NCBI GenBank assembly: GCA_963843945.1
Contig: CAWJMF010000006.1
Location: forward strand, 310,001-374,000
Source: CAWJMF01 sp963843945
GTDB lineage: Bacteria > Vulcanimicrobiota > Vulcanimicrobiia > Vulcanimicrobiales > Vulcanimicrobiaceae
Reading direction: 5' to 3'
DNA: 64,000 nt
This document shows positions 25,040-34,411 of the stretch, in pieces. Numbering within the stretch: the stretch's first letter is position 1; each line of letters begins with the position of its first letter. Under the pieces are notes generated by a model, which did no database searches, was not told where the DNA came from, and saw only the letters and a program-made list of their open reading frames with translations. The translations under genes were made by a program, and so were the position numbers.

Positions 25040-27079
25040 TTAGTTCGTCAGCGCTACCCGGTCGGGATAAATCGGCCGATTGATGATGGCTTCGAGCGTC
25101 GCCGCCTCGGCACCGAGCGCGAGTCCGCAGAAGCGATCGAAGTTCTCGCGTTCCGCCTCGCCTTCCGCGAAGCGCGTCGTTTGGGTGAGGTCGACTTTGC
25201 CGGGAACCTCGAGAAAGCGAATGAAACGGCCGTCGTCGTCGCTTCCCGTTTCGACGAGCCGTCCTTCGGCGAAAATGCGAACCGCCGCGCCGACCGTCGC
25301 CCCGTCGGCCATGTCGAGATCGAGCGTGCGTGCGATATCTTCGTGCGTCATCCGTAGAAGATCGTCCGCGGCGAGTCCGCGCATGCCGCGATACAACTCG
25401 CGCAGCAGGGCGAGCGACGGCGCGCCGTGCGCGATGATGTAGTCGTTGATCTTGCGGTCGCTGTCGCCGTACAGCAAATGAATCCGGGCCTCGACGCCGT
25501 CGCGGCCGGCGCGGCCGGCCTGTTGGTTGAACTCGGTGAAGTTGAAGTTGAGGTGATAGAGCACGACGTCGCGGACGTCGGGCAGATCGATACCTTCGCC
25601 GAAGGCCGAGGTGGCCACCACAATACGGATGTTGCCGGCGCGAAAGTAGTCCTCGACCTCGGCGCGTTGCGCGCTCGGAACGCCGGCGTGATAGAAAGCC
25701 ACGCTTGGCCCGAAGGCGTCGCGCAGGCGCCCCGCGAGTTTGGTCGCTTCCTGGCGCGAATTGCAGTAGACGATGGCTTTCCCGTCGCCGTCGAGCACGC
25801 CGCGCAAGTACGCGAACTTGTCCTTCGTGTTGCGCGCGTCCACGACGTGCAGGTTCTCGCGGACGGTCGGGTCGATGACCCAGGCGTCGATTCCGAGCGC
25901 GCGCCGGATCTCGCGAAAGCTCTCGTCGTTCGCCGTTGCGGTCAGCGCCAGCACTTGCGCCGGCGCCAGCGTTCCGACGAGTTCGCCCAAGCTGCCGTAC
26001 GCGGCCCGGTGCCGCGACTCGTAGAGGTGGTGCGCCTCGTCGACGACGATCAACCCGGGCCGGTTGCACGCTCGCGAGAAGACCTCGCGGTGATAGGTCG
26101 CGAACTCCGGCGTGGCGAGGATGACGTCCCAGCTGCCGTCTTCGAGAGCCGCCTCGAGCGCCGCACGTTCGTCGCCGTCGATCGCGCCGTTTGCGCGGTG
26201 GATCCGCAAGCCGAAACGCGCGAGGCGTCGCGAAAGCGCCGCGTGCTGATCGTTCGTGAGTGCGCGCAGCGGATAGAAGACCAACGTCTTCGCTCCCGAC
26301 GCGAGCGCGCGCTGCGCTGCAGGCAACTGAAAGCAAAGCGACTTCCCGCGGCCCGTGCCGAGAACCGCGAGCGTGTTGCGCCCGGCTTCGATGCGCTCGA
26401 GGACCGCGTGCTGCGAATCCCGCAGCGGCCGCTCGCCGATTAACGCGATGCGCACCTCGTCGACCGTCGCGCCGGCATATGCCGCGGACTCCGCGCGCGC
26501 GCGCGGGATCGCGCGGTGGCGGCGCACGTGGAGGTTGACGCCGACGTTCCGCTCGCCGCCCCCGGTGACGCTGCCGACGCTCGCGCTATAGCGCTCGCCG
26601 GCGTCGATGTTGGGCGCCAAGCGGCGCGCGATCTCGCGCCGCAGAAACCCTAGTTGGAGCGCGCCGTAGCGCACTTGGATGGCGTTCGGATCGTGCGGGT
26701 TCGCGGGGTCGCGCACGAGCTCGAGCGGCACGCCGGTCGCGAGTCCGGCCACGATCTCTTGCCGGCCCTCGAACGAAACCCCGACCACCTTGGTATAGAA
26801 GCTCTCGGCGTCGCCGATCGTCGCGAAGCGATCGCGCTCGAGATAGGCAGCTCGATTCGCGAACAGCTCTTCGAGGAAGGCAGCCGCGCCGTCGACTCGC
26901 GCCGCAGGCTTTTCGCGCGCCGCAGGCGCTTCCACCGGCAAGAGCAGCAGCTCGTCGAAGTGCTCCAACAAACGCTCGAAGGCGGCTTCCGAGGCCGTCG
27001 GGCGGGGCAGCGCGCTGCTGCGCCGCTCCCGCTTAGTCGCGCTGAGCGGGAGTGGGGGACTCGCCTTCGAGCGTGCCAT
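25040..27079 (-). CDS. HIRAN-domain RecQ-type DEAH helicase
   Basis: About 680 residues if ATG 27079 is used. An N-terminal linker of roughly 85 residues precedes a HIRAN domain (about residues 100-190: VVGVSFEGRQ, DPANPHDPNAIQVRYG, LGFLRREIARRLAP). The RecQ/superfamily-2 helicase core follows: Walker A AVLGTGRGKSLCFQL, DEAH box IVVDEAHHLYE, LALTATANDE, VAFYHAGVP, VVATSAFGEGIDLPDVRDVV and motif VI QQAGRAGRDG. RecQ zinc and HRDC domains are not evident. HIRAN binds DNA ends in HLTF-like remodelers; fused to RecQ it suggests a repair role at stalled or broken DNA. The start overlaps secF by 47 bases and is uncertain. Confidence 0.85.
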   Translation of the reverse strand: MARSKASPPLPLSATKRERRSSALPRPTASEAAFERLLEHFDELLLLPVEAPAAREKPAARVDGAAAFLEELFANRAAYLERDRFATIGDAESFYTKVVGVSFEGRQEIVAGLATGVPLELVRDPANPHDPNAIQVRYGALQLGFLRREIARRLAPNIDAGERYSASVGSVTGGGERNVGVNLHVRRHRAIPRARAESAAYAGATVDEVRIALIGERPLRDSQHAVLERIEAGRNTLAVLGTGRGKSLCFQLPAAQRALASGAKTLVFYPLRALTNDQHAALSRRLARFGLRIHRANGAIDGDERAALEAALEDGSWDVILATPEFATYHREVFSRACNRPGLIVVDEAHHLYESRHRAAYGSLGELVGTLAPAQVLALTATANDESFREIRRALGIDAWVIDPTVRENLHVVDARNTKDKFAYLRGVLDGDGKAIVYCNSRQEATKLAGRLRDAFGPSVAFYHAGVPSAQRAEVEDYFRAGNIRIVVATSAFGEGIDLPDVRDVVLYHLNFNFTEFNQQAGRAGRDGVEARIHLLYGDSDRKINDYIIAHGAPSLALLRELYRGMRGLAADDLLRMTHEDIARTLDLDMADGATVGAAVRIFAEGRLVETGSDDDGRFIRFLEVPGKVDLTQTTRFAEGEAERENFDRFCGLALGAEAATLEAIINRPIYPDRVALTN

Positions 27080-28382
27080 GCGTCTCGTGTTCCACCGCGT
27101 GCTCGGCGTCGTCCTCGAGATTGAGGTGAATCTCTTCGTGCCCGAGCGCGAGGTCGTGTTCGTGCAACCCGGCGTTCTGGGCGTCGAGCGGATCGATCTC
27201 GTAGTCTTCGTCGTCGTACTGCACGCCGGCGCTTTCCGCGGCGGCGGCCTCGGCGGGCGTTTGCGACGCCGGACGTTTGCGGCGATAGCGTGCAGGCCCG
27301 CCCGTCGCGCGCGCGGGCGCCTGCTTCTCGCGGCTGCGGCGCTCTTTGCGCGCGGCGAGGATCTGCTCGCGCGAAAGGCCCGAGGCGGCTTGCGCTCGAG
27401 CTTCGGCCACGGTGCGCGGCTTCTCGAGCGCCGCCGCGCGGTTTTGTTCGCGCAGCTTCGCCGCCTTCTTCTGTTCGCGTTCGCGTAAGATGTAGACGAG
27501 CGGAGCCGAGTAGAAGATCGAGTGATAGCCGCCCGAACAGATTCCGACGAGCAGCGCGAACGCGAAGTTCTGGAGCGAAGCCCCACCGAAGGCGAGCAGC
27601 GCGACCAGCGTGATGACGACCGTCGCCAGCGTGTTGACCGAGCGGGTCATCGTCTGCAGGATCGAGGTGTTGACGATCTTTTCATAGCTCTCGCCGGCCA
27701 TGACCTTGACGTTCTCGCGGATCCGGTCGAGAATGACGATCGTGTCCATGACCGAGTAACCGATGACGGTCAGCACGGCGGCGAGGAAGGCGTCGTCGGC
27801 GCGCTTCTGGGCCAAGGCGTAGATCCCGATCATCATCAGGGCGTCGCGGACGAGTGCGATCACCACGACTTCGCCGAAGATCACGTTCCAGCCGAAGCGG
27901 AACGCGATGTAGACGAACTGGATGCCGATCGCGATCACCAGCGCCTCCAGCGCCTTGAAGAGGTACTCGCGCGAGAGCGAGGGACCGACGGTCTCGATCT
28001 GGGACTCGCCACGCTCGACCGGAGCCACGGTTCCGAGAGCGCTCCACAGCTTGTCGGCCCGGTCGCCGAAGTCGGCCTGCGTCGAGATCGTGAAGCGCTC
28101 GTTGGGGACTTTGTCGCCCGCCTTACCGACGGTATTGATCTGCGCGTCGGTGACGCCGAGCGGCGCGAGCGCGGCGCGGATTTGGGCCGCGTTCGTCGGC
28201 TTCGCGTACTTGACGGTCACGTCGGTGCCGCCCGTGAACGAAAGGCCCAGCTTGATCGGGTAGCCCTTGGTGAACCAGTTGTAGCCCATCATCAAAAGGC
28301 CGGCGAAGATCACGGCGTACGAAATGTACGAGACGGTCTTGAACCAGGAGACGACGTTCCAATTCAGGCGGCGAAAGAACAT
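27033..28382 (-). CDS. secF: Protein translocase subunit SecF with long C-terminal tail
   Basis: 449 residues. The first 300 are a normal SecF: a membrane helix near 20-40, KLGLSFTGGTDVTVKY, a periplasmic domain, then five helices with DRIRENVKVMAGESYEKIVNTSI and MTRSVNTLATVVITL. SecF drives late steps of Sec export with SecD using the proton gradient. About 150 residues follow that SecF does not usually have: a strongly basic stretch (EQKKAAKLREQNRAAA; RKERRSREKQ) and then an acidic, histidine-rich end (DDEDYEIDP; HEHDLALGHEE). This cytosolic tail is probably disordered. It begins one base after the secD stop. Confidence 0.95.
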   Translation of the reverse strand: MFFRRLNWNVVSWFKTVSYISYAVIFAGLLMMGYNWFTKGYPIKLGLSFTGGTDVTVKYAKPTNAAQIRAALAPLGVTDAQINTVGKAGDKVPNERFTISTQADFGDRADKLWSALGTVAPVERGESQIETVGPSLSREYLFKALEALVIAIGIQFVYIAFRFGWNVIFGEVVVIALVRDALMMIGIYALAQKRADDAFLAAVLTVIGYSVMDTIVILDRIRENVKVMAGESYEKIVNTSILQTMTRSVNTLATVVITLVALLAFGGASLQNFAFALLVGICSGGYHSIFYSAPLVYILREREQKKAAKLREQNRAAALEKPRTVAEARAQAASGLSREQILAARKERRSREKQAPARATGGPARYRRKRPASQTPAEAAAAESAGVQYDDEDYEIDPLDAQNAGLHEHDLALGHEEIHLNLEDDAEHAVEHETHGTLEGESPTPAQRD

Positions 28383-28383
28383 C

Positions 28384-29658
28384 TTAGGCCCCGTACGCCT
28401 TCGGATTCTCGACCAGATCGTTGTCGACGACGATGTCCATGAAGAAGCGCGTTACGTAGGTCGCGGTAAAGAGCGAGAAGGCCGTTCCCCAGAAGAGCGT
28501 GTAGGCGAAGCCTTTCACGGTGCCGGTTCCGAGCGTGAACAAGACCGCCGCACCGACGATCGTCGTGACGTGGCTATCGAAGACCGCGGTGAAGGCGCGC
28601 TTAAAACCGACTTGCACCGCCGCACGCAACGTCTTGCCGGCCCAAAGCTCTTCTTTAATGCGCTCGAAAATAAGGACGTTGGCGTCGACCGCCATTCCGA
28701 TCGAGAGCACGAAGCCCGCGATGCCGGGCAGCGTCAGCACCGCGCCGACGCCGGCCAGCAGTCCGAGCAGCATGAGCACGTACACGATCAGCGCGAGGTC
28801 GGCCATGAAACCCGGCAGGCGATAGACCACCAGCATGAAGATCAGCACGAGACCGAGGCCGACCATCGAGGCGTAGAGCGATTTCTCGAGATCGATCTTG
28901 CCGAGGATCGGTCCGACCGTGTCGTTCTCGATCACCACGACGTCGACGGGAAGCGCGCCGGCGTTGAGCTCGTTGGCGATGCGGATCGTATCTTCTTCGG
29001 TGAAAGCGCCGGTGATCTGCCCGTCGCTGGTGATCACGCCCTGAATGGTCGCCGCCGAGACGTAGCGCCTATCGAGGAAGATTCCGAGCAGCTTACCCAT
29101 GTTGGTCTGCGTGAGCTCGCCGAACTTCTTCGCGTCTTTGGTCTGGAAGTCGATCTTGGGATTGTTCGACTGGTCGAAACCGGGTTCGGCGCCTTTGAGA
29201 TCGGCACCCGAATAGACGATCGGACCCGAGTCCTTGTACGCGCCGTTGGGGTCGTCGGCGTACTTCTTATCGCGCAGCGCGCGCTCGTTGACCGCTTCCG
29301 GAACGATTTTAAAATCGAGTTTCGCGACTTCTTTGAGCGTCCGGACCGCCTCGTCGGGATCCCTCACGTTGGGCAGCTCGACCAAGAGACGGTTCGAACC
29401 CACGGGCGTAATCACGGGTTCGGCGACGCCGAGTCCGTTGATACGGTTCTGAATGACCTGCTCGACTTGCCCCTGGATCTGCTTGGTGATCTCGGGAACC
29501 TCGGGCGAAGGACGCAGCTCGAGCAGAACCCGCACGCCCCCTTGGAGGTCGAGGCCCAGTTTGATCTTGTTCTGAATCGGAAGGATCAGAAACAGGCACA
29601 GGGCCACGATGCCGAGCACCGAGAGACCCTTCAGCCAGGGTTGAAGTTTTCGCCACAT
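28384..29658 (-). CDS. secD: Protein translocase subunit SecD
   Basis: 424 residues: an N-terminal membrane helix (GLSVLGIVALCLFLILPIQ), the GLDLQGGVRVLLEL motif, VIQNRINGLGVAEP, the periplasmic P1 region with PIVYSGADLKGAEPGFDQ, and the C-terminal membrane bundle (MAVDANVLIFERIKEELWAG), all characteristic. It forms the SecDF complex in the inner membrane. The order secD-secF in one transcript is standard. YajC is not adjacent. A 123-base spacer separates it from the divergent Fur-type gene. Confidence 0.97.
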   Translation of the reverse strand: MWRKLQPWLKGLSVLGIVALCLFLILPIQNKIKLGLDLQGGVRVLLELRPSPEVPEITKQIQGQVEQVIQNRINGLGVAEPVITPVGSNRLLVELPNVRDPDEAVRTLKEVAKLDFKIVPEAVNERALRDKKYADDPNGAYKDSGPIVYSGADLKGAEPGFDQSNNPKIDFQTKDAKKFGELTQTNMGKLLGIFLDRRYVSAATIQGVITSDGQITGAFTEEDTIRIANELNAGALPVDVVVIENDTVGPILGKIDLEKSLYASMVGLGLVLIFMLVVYRLPGFMADLALIVYVLMLLGLLAGVGAVLTLPGIAGFVLSIGMAVDANVLIFERIKEELWAGKTLRAAVQVGFKRAFTAVFDSHVTTIVGAAVLFTLGTGTVKGFAYTLFWGTAFSLFTATYVTRFFMDIVVDNDLVENPKAYGA

Positions 29659-29781
29659 AGATGAAAATAAAGCCCCAGGAAGGGGAGAACCCGCGTATTG
29701 TAGCAGGCTCGAACCAGCCAGTCAAACGACTTCGCGGCGCATTTCGCGGGTATTTCAGCGCCGCAGGGAGAGCCGTCGGGC

Positions 29782-30198
29782 ATGGATCTCAAGACCGTGG
29801 ACGCCGGGCTACTACAATCGCGCTACCGTCTAACGAAGCAGCGAGCCGCCATTTTGCGCGCGCTCGGCGACGGCGCCCATCTTTCGGCCGAGACCATTCT
29901 CGAGCGCGTGCGCAGCGAGCTTTCCGGCGTCAGCCTCGGTACGATCTACCGCACGCTTGATATCCTCCGCGAGATCGGCTTGGTTCAAGTCTTTTCGCAC
30001 GGCGGGAGCGCATCGCGCTACGAGGCGGCACTCGAAAAGCACCATCATCTGTTATGTACCGAATGCCGCGAGCTGACCAACGTGCAAGCCGCCGCCCTTT
30101 CGCAAATCGCGCACGACATCGCCAAGGACGCGGGCTTCACCGGAATCGACTATTCGCTCACGATCGTCGGCCGCTGCGCGGACTGTAGCGCGAACTGA
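29782..30198 (+). CDS. Fur-family metal-dependent regulator
   Basis: 138 residues. The winged helix reads RLTKQRAAILRALGDGAHLSAETI and SLGTIYRTLDILREIGLVQVF, the usual Fur signature. The metal region KHHHLLCTECREL and the C-terminal GRCADC supply the two CxxC pairs of the structural zinc site and the histidine cluster of the sensing site. Fur, PerR and Zur cannot be told apart by eye. GGGAGAG precedes ATG 29782. Its last 41 bases overlap the end of the convergent hydrolase gene. A metal or peroxide sensing role is inferred from family. Confidence 0.92.
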   Translation: MDLKTVDAGLLQSRYRLTKQRAAILRALGDGAHLSAETILERVRSELSGVSLGTIYRTLDILREIGLVQVFSHGGSASRYEAALEKHHHLLCTECRELTNVQAAALSQIAHDIAKDAGFTGIDYSLTIVGRCADCSAN

Positions 30199-31294
30199 GC
30201 GCGGCGACGGCGCGCGCCGTCGCACACACGCTCCTCGGCCGTGCGAAAAGCACGGCAAGACCGCAGCTCGAGGCGAACATTCCGAGCGCGTCGTGGTCGA
30301 CGCCGGCCACCTCCGCGAGCGATTGGCGCGTTCCGCCGGGGTGGCGCATCTCGAGATAGCGCACGTAGGCTAAGCCGCGCGCGAGCCGATACGGGCCTTC
30401 CGCCTCGGCCGCGCACGATTTATCGAGTACCGGATGGTTCGGATCGACGTCGAGCAAGCCGAGCAGATAGGTGACGTCGCGTGCGACGTAGCGCGTCTCG
30501 AGATCCGCAACCTTTCCCGCGACGTACGGTGGCGGCGCGTCGACGCCGTACTTCCAGCGGTTGAATTCCGGACACGCGGCCGCGTCGAACGGCGCGAAGC
30601 CGCTCCCGGCCGGTCGCTCCGGGGTGAAGTACAGATACGAACTCGGATTGGCGACGACAAAGCGCACGGCGAGCGCCGGCGAGGCGACTGCGGCGGGGGC
30701 GCGTCCCACGATCGCGTAACGCTGGACCAACTGGCCGCCGGCCGAGTGACCCGCGACCACGATCTCGCGCAGCGCCGGAAAGCGCGCGCGATCCGAGAGA
30801 CGCGTCAGAATCGCGTCGAGGACCGCAAACGCGCTCACCGGCGCGGGACCGCTCGCCGGATAACCGTCGAGCCAGGTCTGCACGGTCCAGCGCAAGGTGT
30901 CCGCCCCAAGTGCGTGTCCCGTGACGTCGACTTGTGCGAGGAACTGCGGCGTTATCGCGAGCGTCGTGCCGGCCGGCTCGTCCGACGCGGCGACGACGGC
31001 CTCGGCCGTTCGCTCGTACTCGTCGGCATTCCGTAGCAGGCCGTGGATCGTCACGATGGCCCGCGTCGCACGCGCCGCGCCCTCGAGCGAACCGGTTCCG
31101 AAGTAGCGCAGGGTGCCACTGCCTTCGGGACTCGTCACCGCGAAGGTCCGGTCGCCGACCTGCTTCACGGGCTGATAGTGCGGATCGTCCTCGCGCTGCG
31201 CGCCGGCCGGAAAGGCATAGGCCGCCAGCACGAGCGCGAGCAGCGCGGGACCGGCGGCGCGCTTCCGCCGGGCACGTCCAAACGCGAACCTCAT
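30158..31294 (-). CDS. Exported alpha/beta hydrolase
   Basis: 378 residues from ATG 31294. A basic N-terminus and hydrophobic stretch (RAAGPALLALVLAAYAFPAGA) form a signal peptide. The hydrolase core has IVTIHGLLRNADEYER near the oxyanion strand, the nucleophile elbow EIVVAGHSAGGQLVQRY, and the late VAGVDHDALGMFASS supplying the catalytic histidine. Cysteines at AACPEF, KSCAAEAEG and the C-terminus may form disulfides. Resembles secreted hydrolases of unknown substrate in soil bacteria. It follows flhA on the same strand after 64 bases, but no functional link to the flagellar locus is evident. Confidence 0.75.
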   Translation of the reverse strand: MRFAFGRARRKRAAGPALLALVLAAYAFPAGAQREDDPHYQPVKQVGDRTFAVTSPEGSGTLRYFGTGSLEGAARATRAIVTIHGLLRNADEYERTAEAVVAASDEPAGTTLAITPQFLAQVDVTGHALGADTLRWTVQTWLDGYPASGPAPVSAFAVLDAILTRLSDRARFPALREIVVAGHSAGGQLVQRYAIVGRAPAAVASPALAVRFVVANPSSYLYFTPERPAGSGFAPFDAAACPEFNRWKYGVDAPPPYVAGKVADLETRYVARDVTYLLGLLDVDPNHPVLDKSCAAEAEGPYRLARGLAYVRYLEMRHPGGTRQSLAEVAGVDHDALGMFASSCGLAVLFARPRSVCATARAVAALSSRYSPRSGRRS

Positions 31295-31358
31295 GCTGGC
31301 GACTACGTCGCCCTCGTCCCTTTGGTTTCCGGCACGCGCAGCGCGCCGGCGCAAAGCC

Positions 31359-33410
31359 TCAACGCGCGGGCGCGAGCGGCGGCGGACGCGAGACGACCAG
31401 CGCCGGCGTCAATTCGAGTTCCGGCGGCAACTCGCCGAAAGCGTAGACGTCGAGGCGCACACCGAAGCGGTGCAAGAACTCCGCCAGTGCCGCACGTAGG
31501 CCCGCGCTGCAAACCAGCGCCGCGCGTTCGCGCGGCACGCCGGCCGCGTACTCCGCGGCCGTCGCGCGCAGGTGCAGCGCGATCTCGGGTCGCGGCGCCA
31601 GGGCGCCCTCGCCCAGCCAGCCCTGCAGCTCGTTCTCGAAGTCCGGCGCGAGCAGCAGCGGTTCGAGCCCACGCCTTCCGCTGCGCCGCAGGTGCGCCGG
31701 CACGATCGCGCGCCGGACGGCTTCGGTGAGCTCGCGCGGGTCGCGCGTCGACGCGGCAGCATCGATGAGCGCTTCCAGCGTGGCGATCGTGTCCCGCGGC
31801 CAAACGCGTTCGCGCAGAAGCGCTTCGAAGACGCGCTGCACCGTGGCGAGCGGGACGCCGTCGCTGCCGATCTCTTTGACGAGCGACGGCGCGGCGGCGC
31901 GCAGATGCTCGAGCAGCGTATGCAGCTCCTGACGCCCCAGCAGTTCGCCGGCATGCGCGCGGGCCGCTTCGGCGAGGTGCGAACCGACGATCGAGATCGG
32001 ATCGAACACGAGCGCGCCCGCCTCGACCGCGGCCTCCCGCCCGGCCGGCGCGATCCATACCGCGGGCATGCCGTAGACCGGCTCGCGCGTCCGCTCGCCC
32101 GCAAGCAGCGCGAGAACGCTCTCGTCCGCGACGGCGAGCAAGGCATCGAGCCGCAAGCGGCCTTCACCGGCCAAAGCGTCGCGCACGCGGACGGCATAGG
32201 TCGCGGGTTCGCGCGTCAGGTCGTCGCGCAGACGCACGCCCGGCAGCACGATGCCGATGTCGCTGGCGAGCGCGCGGCGCACTTCGCCGATGCGGTCGAG
32301 CAGCTGTTCGGCCAGCGGCGCTGCGAGCAACGGCCCCAAATCCGCGCCGAAGTCGACCGAGAGCGCATCGACGCCGATCAGACCGAGCGCCATCTCCGGC
32401 CGGCGGATCGCCGCGCGCCGCGCCGCCTCGTGCGCCGAGCGCTCTTCACCCGCGCGGATCCGCTGCGCGCGCCGCGCCAGCGCGGCGAGCGCGAAAAGTG
32501 CGGCGGCGATCGCGCCGAAAAGCATCTGGGGCAGCACCGGCACGAAGGCGAGCGCCGCCGCGAACGTGCCCGCGGCGCGCAGCACGCCGGGACGGGCGGA
32601 AAGCTGCGTCGCGAGGTCGATGCCGAGCGATCCCTCGCCGCCGACGCGCGTTACCATCAAGCCCATCGCCGTCGAAAGCAGAAACGCCGGCAGCGTGGTG
32701 ATCAGCGCGTTGCCGATCGAAAGGATCGCGAAAGTGTTCAACGCCTCGAGCGGAGGCATCCCGTGGTACGCCGTCCCGACGGCGACGCCGCCGGTGAGGT
32801 TGAGCACGACGATGACTAAGGCCGCGATCGCATCGCCCTTCACGAATTTGCCGGCGCCATCCATCGCGCCGTAGAAGTCGGCTTCGCGCTGCACGAGCGC
32901 GCGCTTGCGCCGCGCGCCTTCCGCGTCCAGCGCGCCGGCGTGCACGTCGGCGTCGATCGCCATCTGCTTGCCCGGCATCGCGTCGAGGGTAAAGCGCGCC
33001 GCTACCTCGGCCACGCGTTGCGAACCCGCGGCGATCACGATGAACTGAATCGTGATCAGGATGGCGAACACGATCAGCCCGACGACGAGGTTGCCGTGCA
33101 CGACGAGCCGTCCGAAGGCCGGGATCAGCGCGCCGACGCCGCCTTCGACGTGACCCTGGGTGAGGATCAAACGCGTCGCCGAAACGTCGAGCGCGAGCCG
33201 GAAGAGGGTGGCGATCAAGAGCGCCGGCGCGAACGCCGAGAATTCGAGCGGATCGCCGATCGAGAGGCTCGTCAGGAGCACGATGCCCGAGCCCATGAGG
33301 TTGAAGGCGAGCAGCGCGTCGAGCACGCCCGGCGGCAGCGGCACGACTAAGATCGCGACGATGGCGAGCACCAGCGCGGCAAAGCCGTAGGTCGCGCCGC
33401 GCGCGCTCAT
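31359..33410 (-). CDS. flhA: Flagellar type III export gate protein FlhA
   Basis: 683 residues. The N-terminal 300 form the membrane part with GSGIVLLTSLSIGDPLEFSA, FRLALDVSATRLIL, the FHIPEP-type cytosolic loop PGKQMAIDADVHAGALD, READFYGAMDGAGKFVKGDA and the late SIGNALITTLPAFLLSTAMG. The C-terminal half is the cytosolic nonamer ring that docks substrates (GRQELHTLLEHLRAAAPSLVKE; LREREWP-like LRERVWPRDTIATLE). It opens the export channel using the proton motive force. Its ATG overlaps the flhB stop (ATGA); last gene of the operon. The flagellar and injectisome homologues are close, but the 'GKQMAIDAD' loop and companions place it with FlhA. Confidence 0.95.
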   Translation of the reverse strand: MSARGATYGFAALVLAIVAILVVPLPPGVLDALLAFNLMGSGIVLLTSLSIGDPLEFSAFAPALLIATLFRLALDVSATRLILTQGHVEGGVGALIPAFGRLVVHGNLVVGLIVFAILITIQFIVIAAGSQRVAEVAARFTLDAMPGKQMAIDADVHAGALDAEGARRKRALVQREADFYGAMDGAGKFVKGDAIAALVIVVLNLTGGVAVGTAYHGMPPLEALNTFAILSIGNALITTLPAFLLSTAMGLMVTRVGGEGSLGIDLATQLSARPGVLRAAGTFAAALAFVPVLPQMLFGAIAAALFALAALARRAQRIRAGEERSAHEAARRAAIRRPEMALGLIGVDALSVDFGADLGPLLAAPLAEQLLDRIGEVRRALASDIGIVLPGVRLRDDLTREPATYAVRVRDALAGEGRLRLDALLAVADESVLALLAGERTREPVYGMPAVWIAPAGREAAVEAGALVFDPISIVGSHLAEAARAHAGELLGRQELHTLLEHLRAAAPSLVKEIGSDGVPLATVQRVFEALLRERVWPRDTIATLEALIDAAASTRDPRELTEAVRRAIVPAHLRRSGRRGLEPLLLAPDFENELQGWLGEGALAPRPEIALHLRATAAEYAAGVPRERAALVCSAGLRAALAEFLHRFGVRLDVYAFGELPPELELTPALVVSRPPPLAPAR

Positions 33411-34411
33411 CGGCGCAGCATGCCGCGACGCAGCAGCACGGCGACGAGCGCCGCCACCGCGCGATAGGCGTCGCGCGGAATGTAGTCGCCGGCGTTCGTC
33501 GTCGCGAACAGCGAACGGGCCAGCGCGACGTCTTCGATCACCGGAATGCCGAGCTCGCGCGCGCGCCGCTTGACGCGTTGGGCCGTTTCGCCCCAAGCGC
33601 GCACGAGCACTTGCGGCACGGCGATGTCCGGCGGCCGGTACGCCAGCGCGACGGCGAGGTGCGCCGGGTTCGCGACGACCAGTGCGGCTTCGCCGAGCCG
33701 TGCGAGCGAACCCCGGGCCAGCGCGCGGTGCGCTTGGCGCCGCCGGCCGCGCATACCCGGATCGCCCTCGCTCTGCTTCTGGTCGCGCTTGAGTTCTTCG
33801 AAGGACATGCGCAAACGCTTGCGGCGCTTGGCGCGCTCGATCAAAAGGTCGAGCACCGCAAAAACCGATCCCGCCGCAACCGCGACGGCGATGCTGCGCA
33901 GCAGCGCGCCGAACGTCTGCGCGGCGAGCCGCGCGGGTGCGGCCGCGGCCTCGGCAACCAACGCCTGGCGCGCGACCGGAAAGAGCGCGAGGAGCAGCGC
34001 CGACGCGGCTGCGAGCGCTTTCGCCGCGGCCGCCGGCGCGTCGAGGGAAACCATGCGCCGCAGGCCCTTGCGCGGATCGAGCCGCGCGAATTGCGGCGCG
34101 GGAAAGGTGAAGCCGAGCCGTCCCGCCGGCAGCACGTTCGCGGCCACGCCGCCCGCGATCGCCGCGGCCGGAACGCTCAGCGCCAAGAGCGCGACGTCGG
34201 CGTAGGCGCGCCCGAGTATGCGGCCGTGCGCGGCTTCGAGAAAGGCCGCGCGCGCCGCCGCAGCCAGCGGGCTCGCCGCGAACGACAGCGCCGCCGCCGC
34301 CGAGGCGAGCGCGGCGACCGCCGCAAGCTCGCTCGAACGCAGCACGTCGCCCTCCCGTCGCGCGCGCTCGAGGCGCGACGGCGTCGCATCGAACGGTTTC
34401 GCTTCGGCCAT
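33407..34411 (-). CDS. flhB: Export specificity switch protein FlhB
   Basis: 334 residues. It opens with KPFDATPSRLERARREGDVLRS, the FlhB N-terminus, followed by four membrane helices, the linker MSFEELKRDQKQSEGDPGM and a cytosolic domain with VVANPAHLAVALAYRP, IPVIEDVALARSLF and GDYIPRDAYRAVA. In the autocleavage motif, usually Asn-Pro-Thr-His, position 3 is Ala (NPAH, residues 248-251). The Asn and Pro that matter most for self-cleavage are kept. FlhB switches export from rod/hook to filament substrates. The gene directly abuts fliR and overlaps flhA by four bases. Confidence 0.94.
   Translation of the reverse strand: MAEAKPFDATPSRLERARREGDVLRSSELAAVAALASAAAALSFAASPLAAAARAAFLEAAHGRILGRAYADVALLALSVPAAAIAGGVAANVLPAGRLGFTFPAPQFARLDPRKGLRRMVSLDAPAAAAKALAAASALLLALFPVARQALVAEAAAAPARLAAQTFGALLRSIAVAVAAGSVFAVLDLLIERAKRRKRLRMSFEELKRDQKQSEGDPGMRGRRRQAHRALARGSLARLGEAALVVANPAHLAVALAYRPPDIAVPQVLVRAWGETAQRVKRRARELGIPVIEDVALARSLFATTNAGDYIPRDAYRAVAALVAVLLRRGMLRR

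Noticed and set aside
28324..29664. A 446-codon plus-strand open frame
   Set aside because: Exactly antisense to secD; the secD product is unmistakable.
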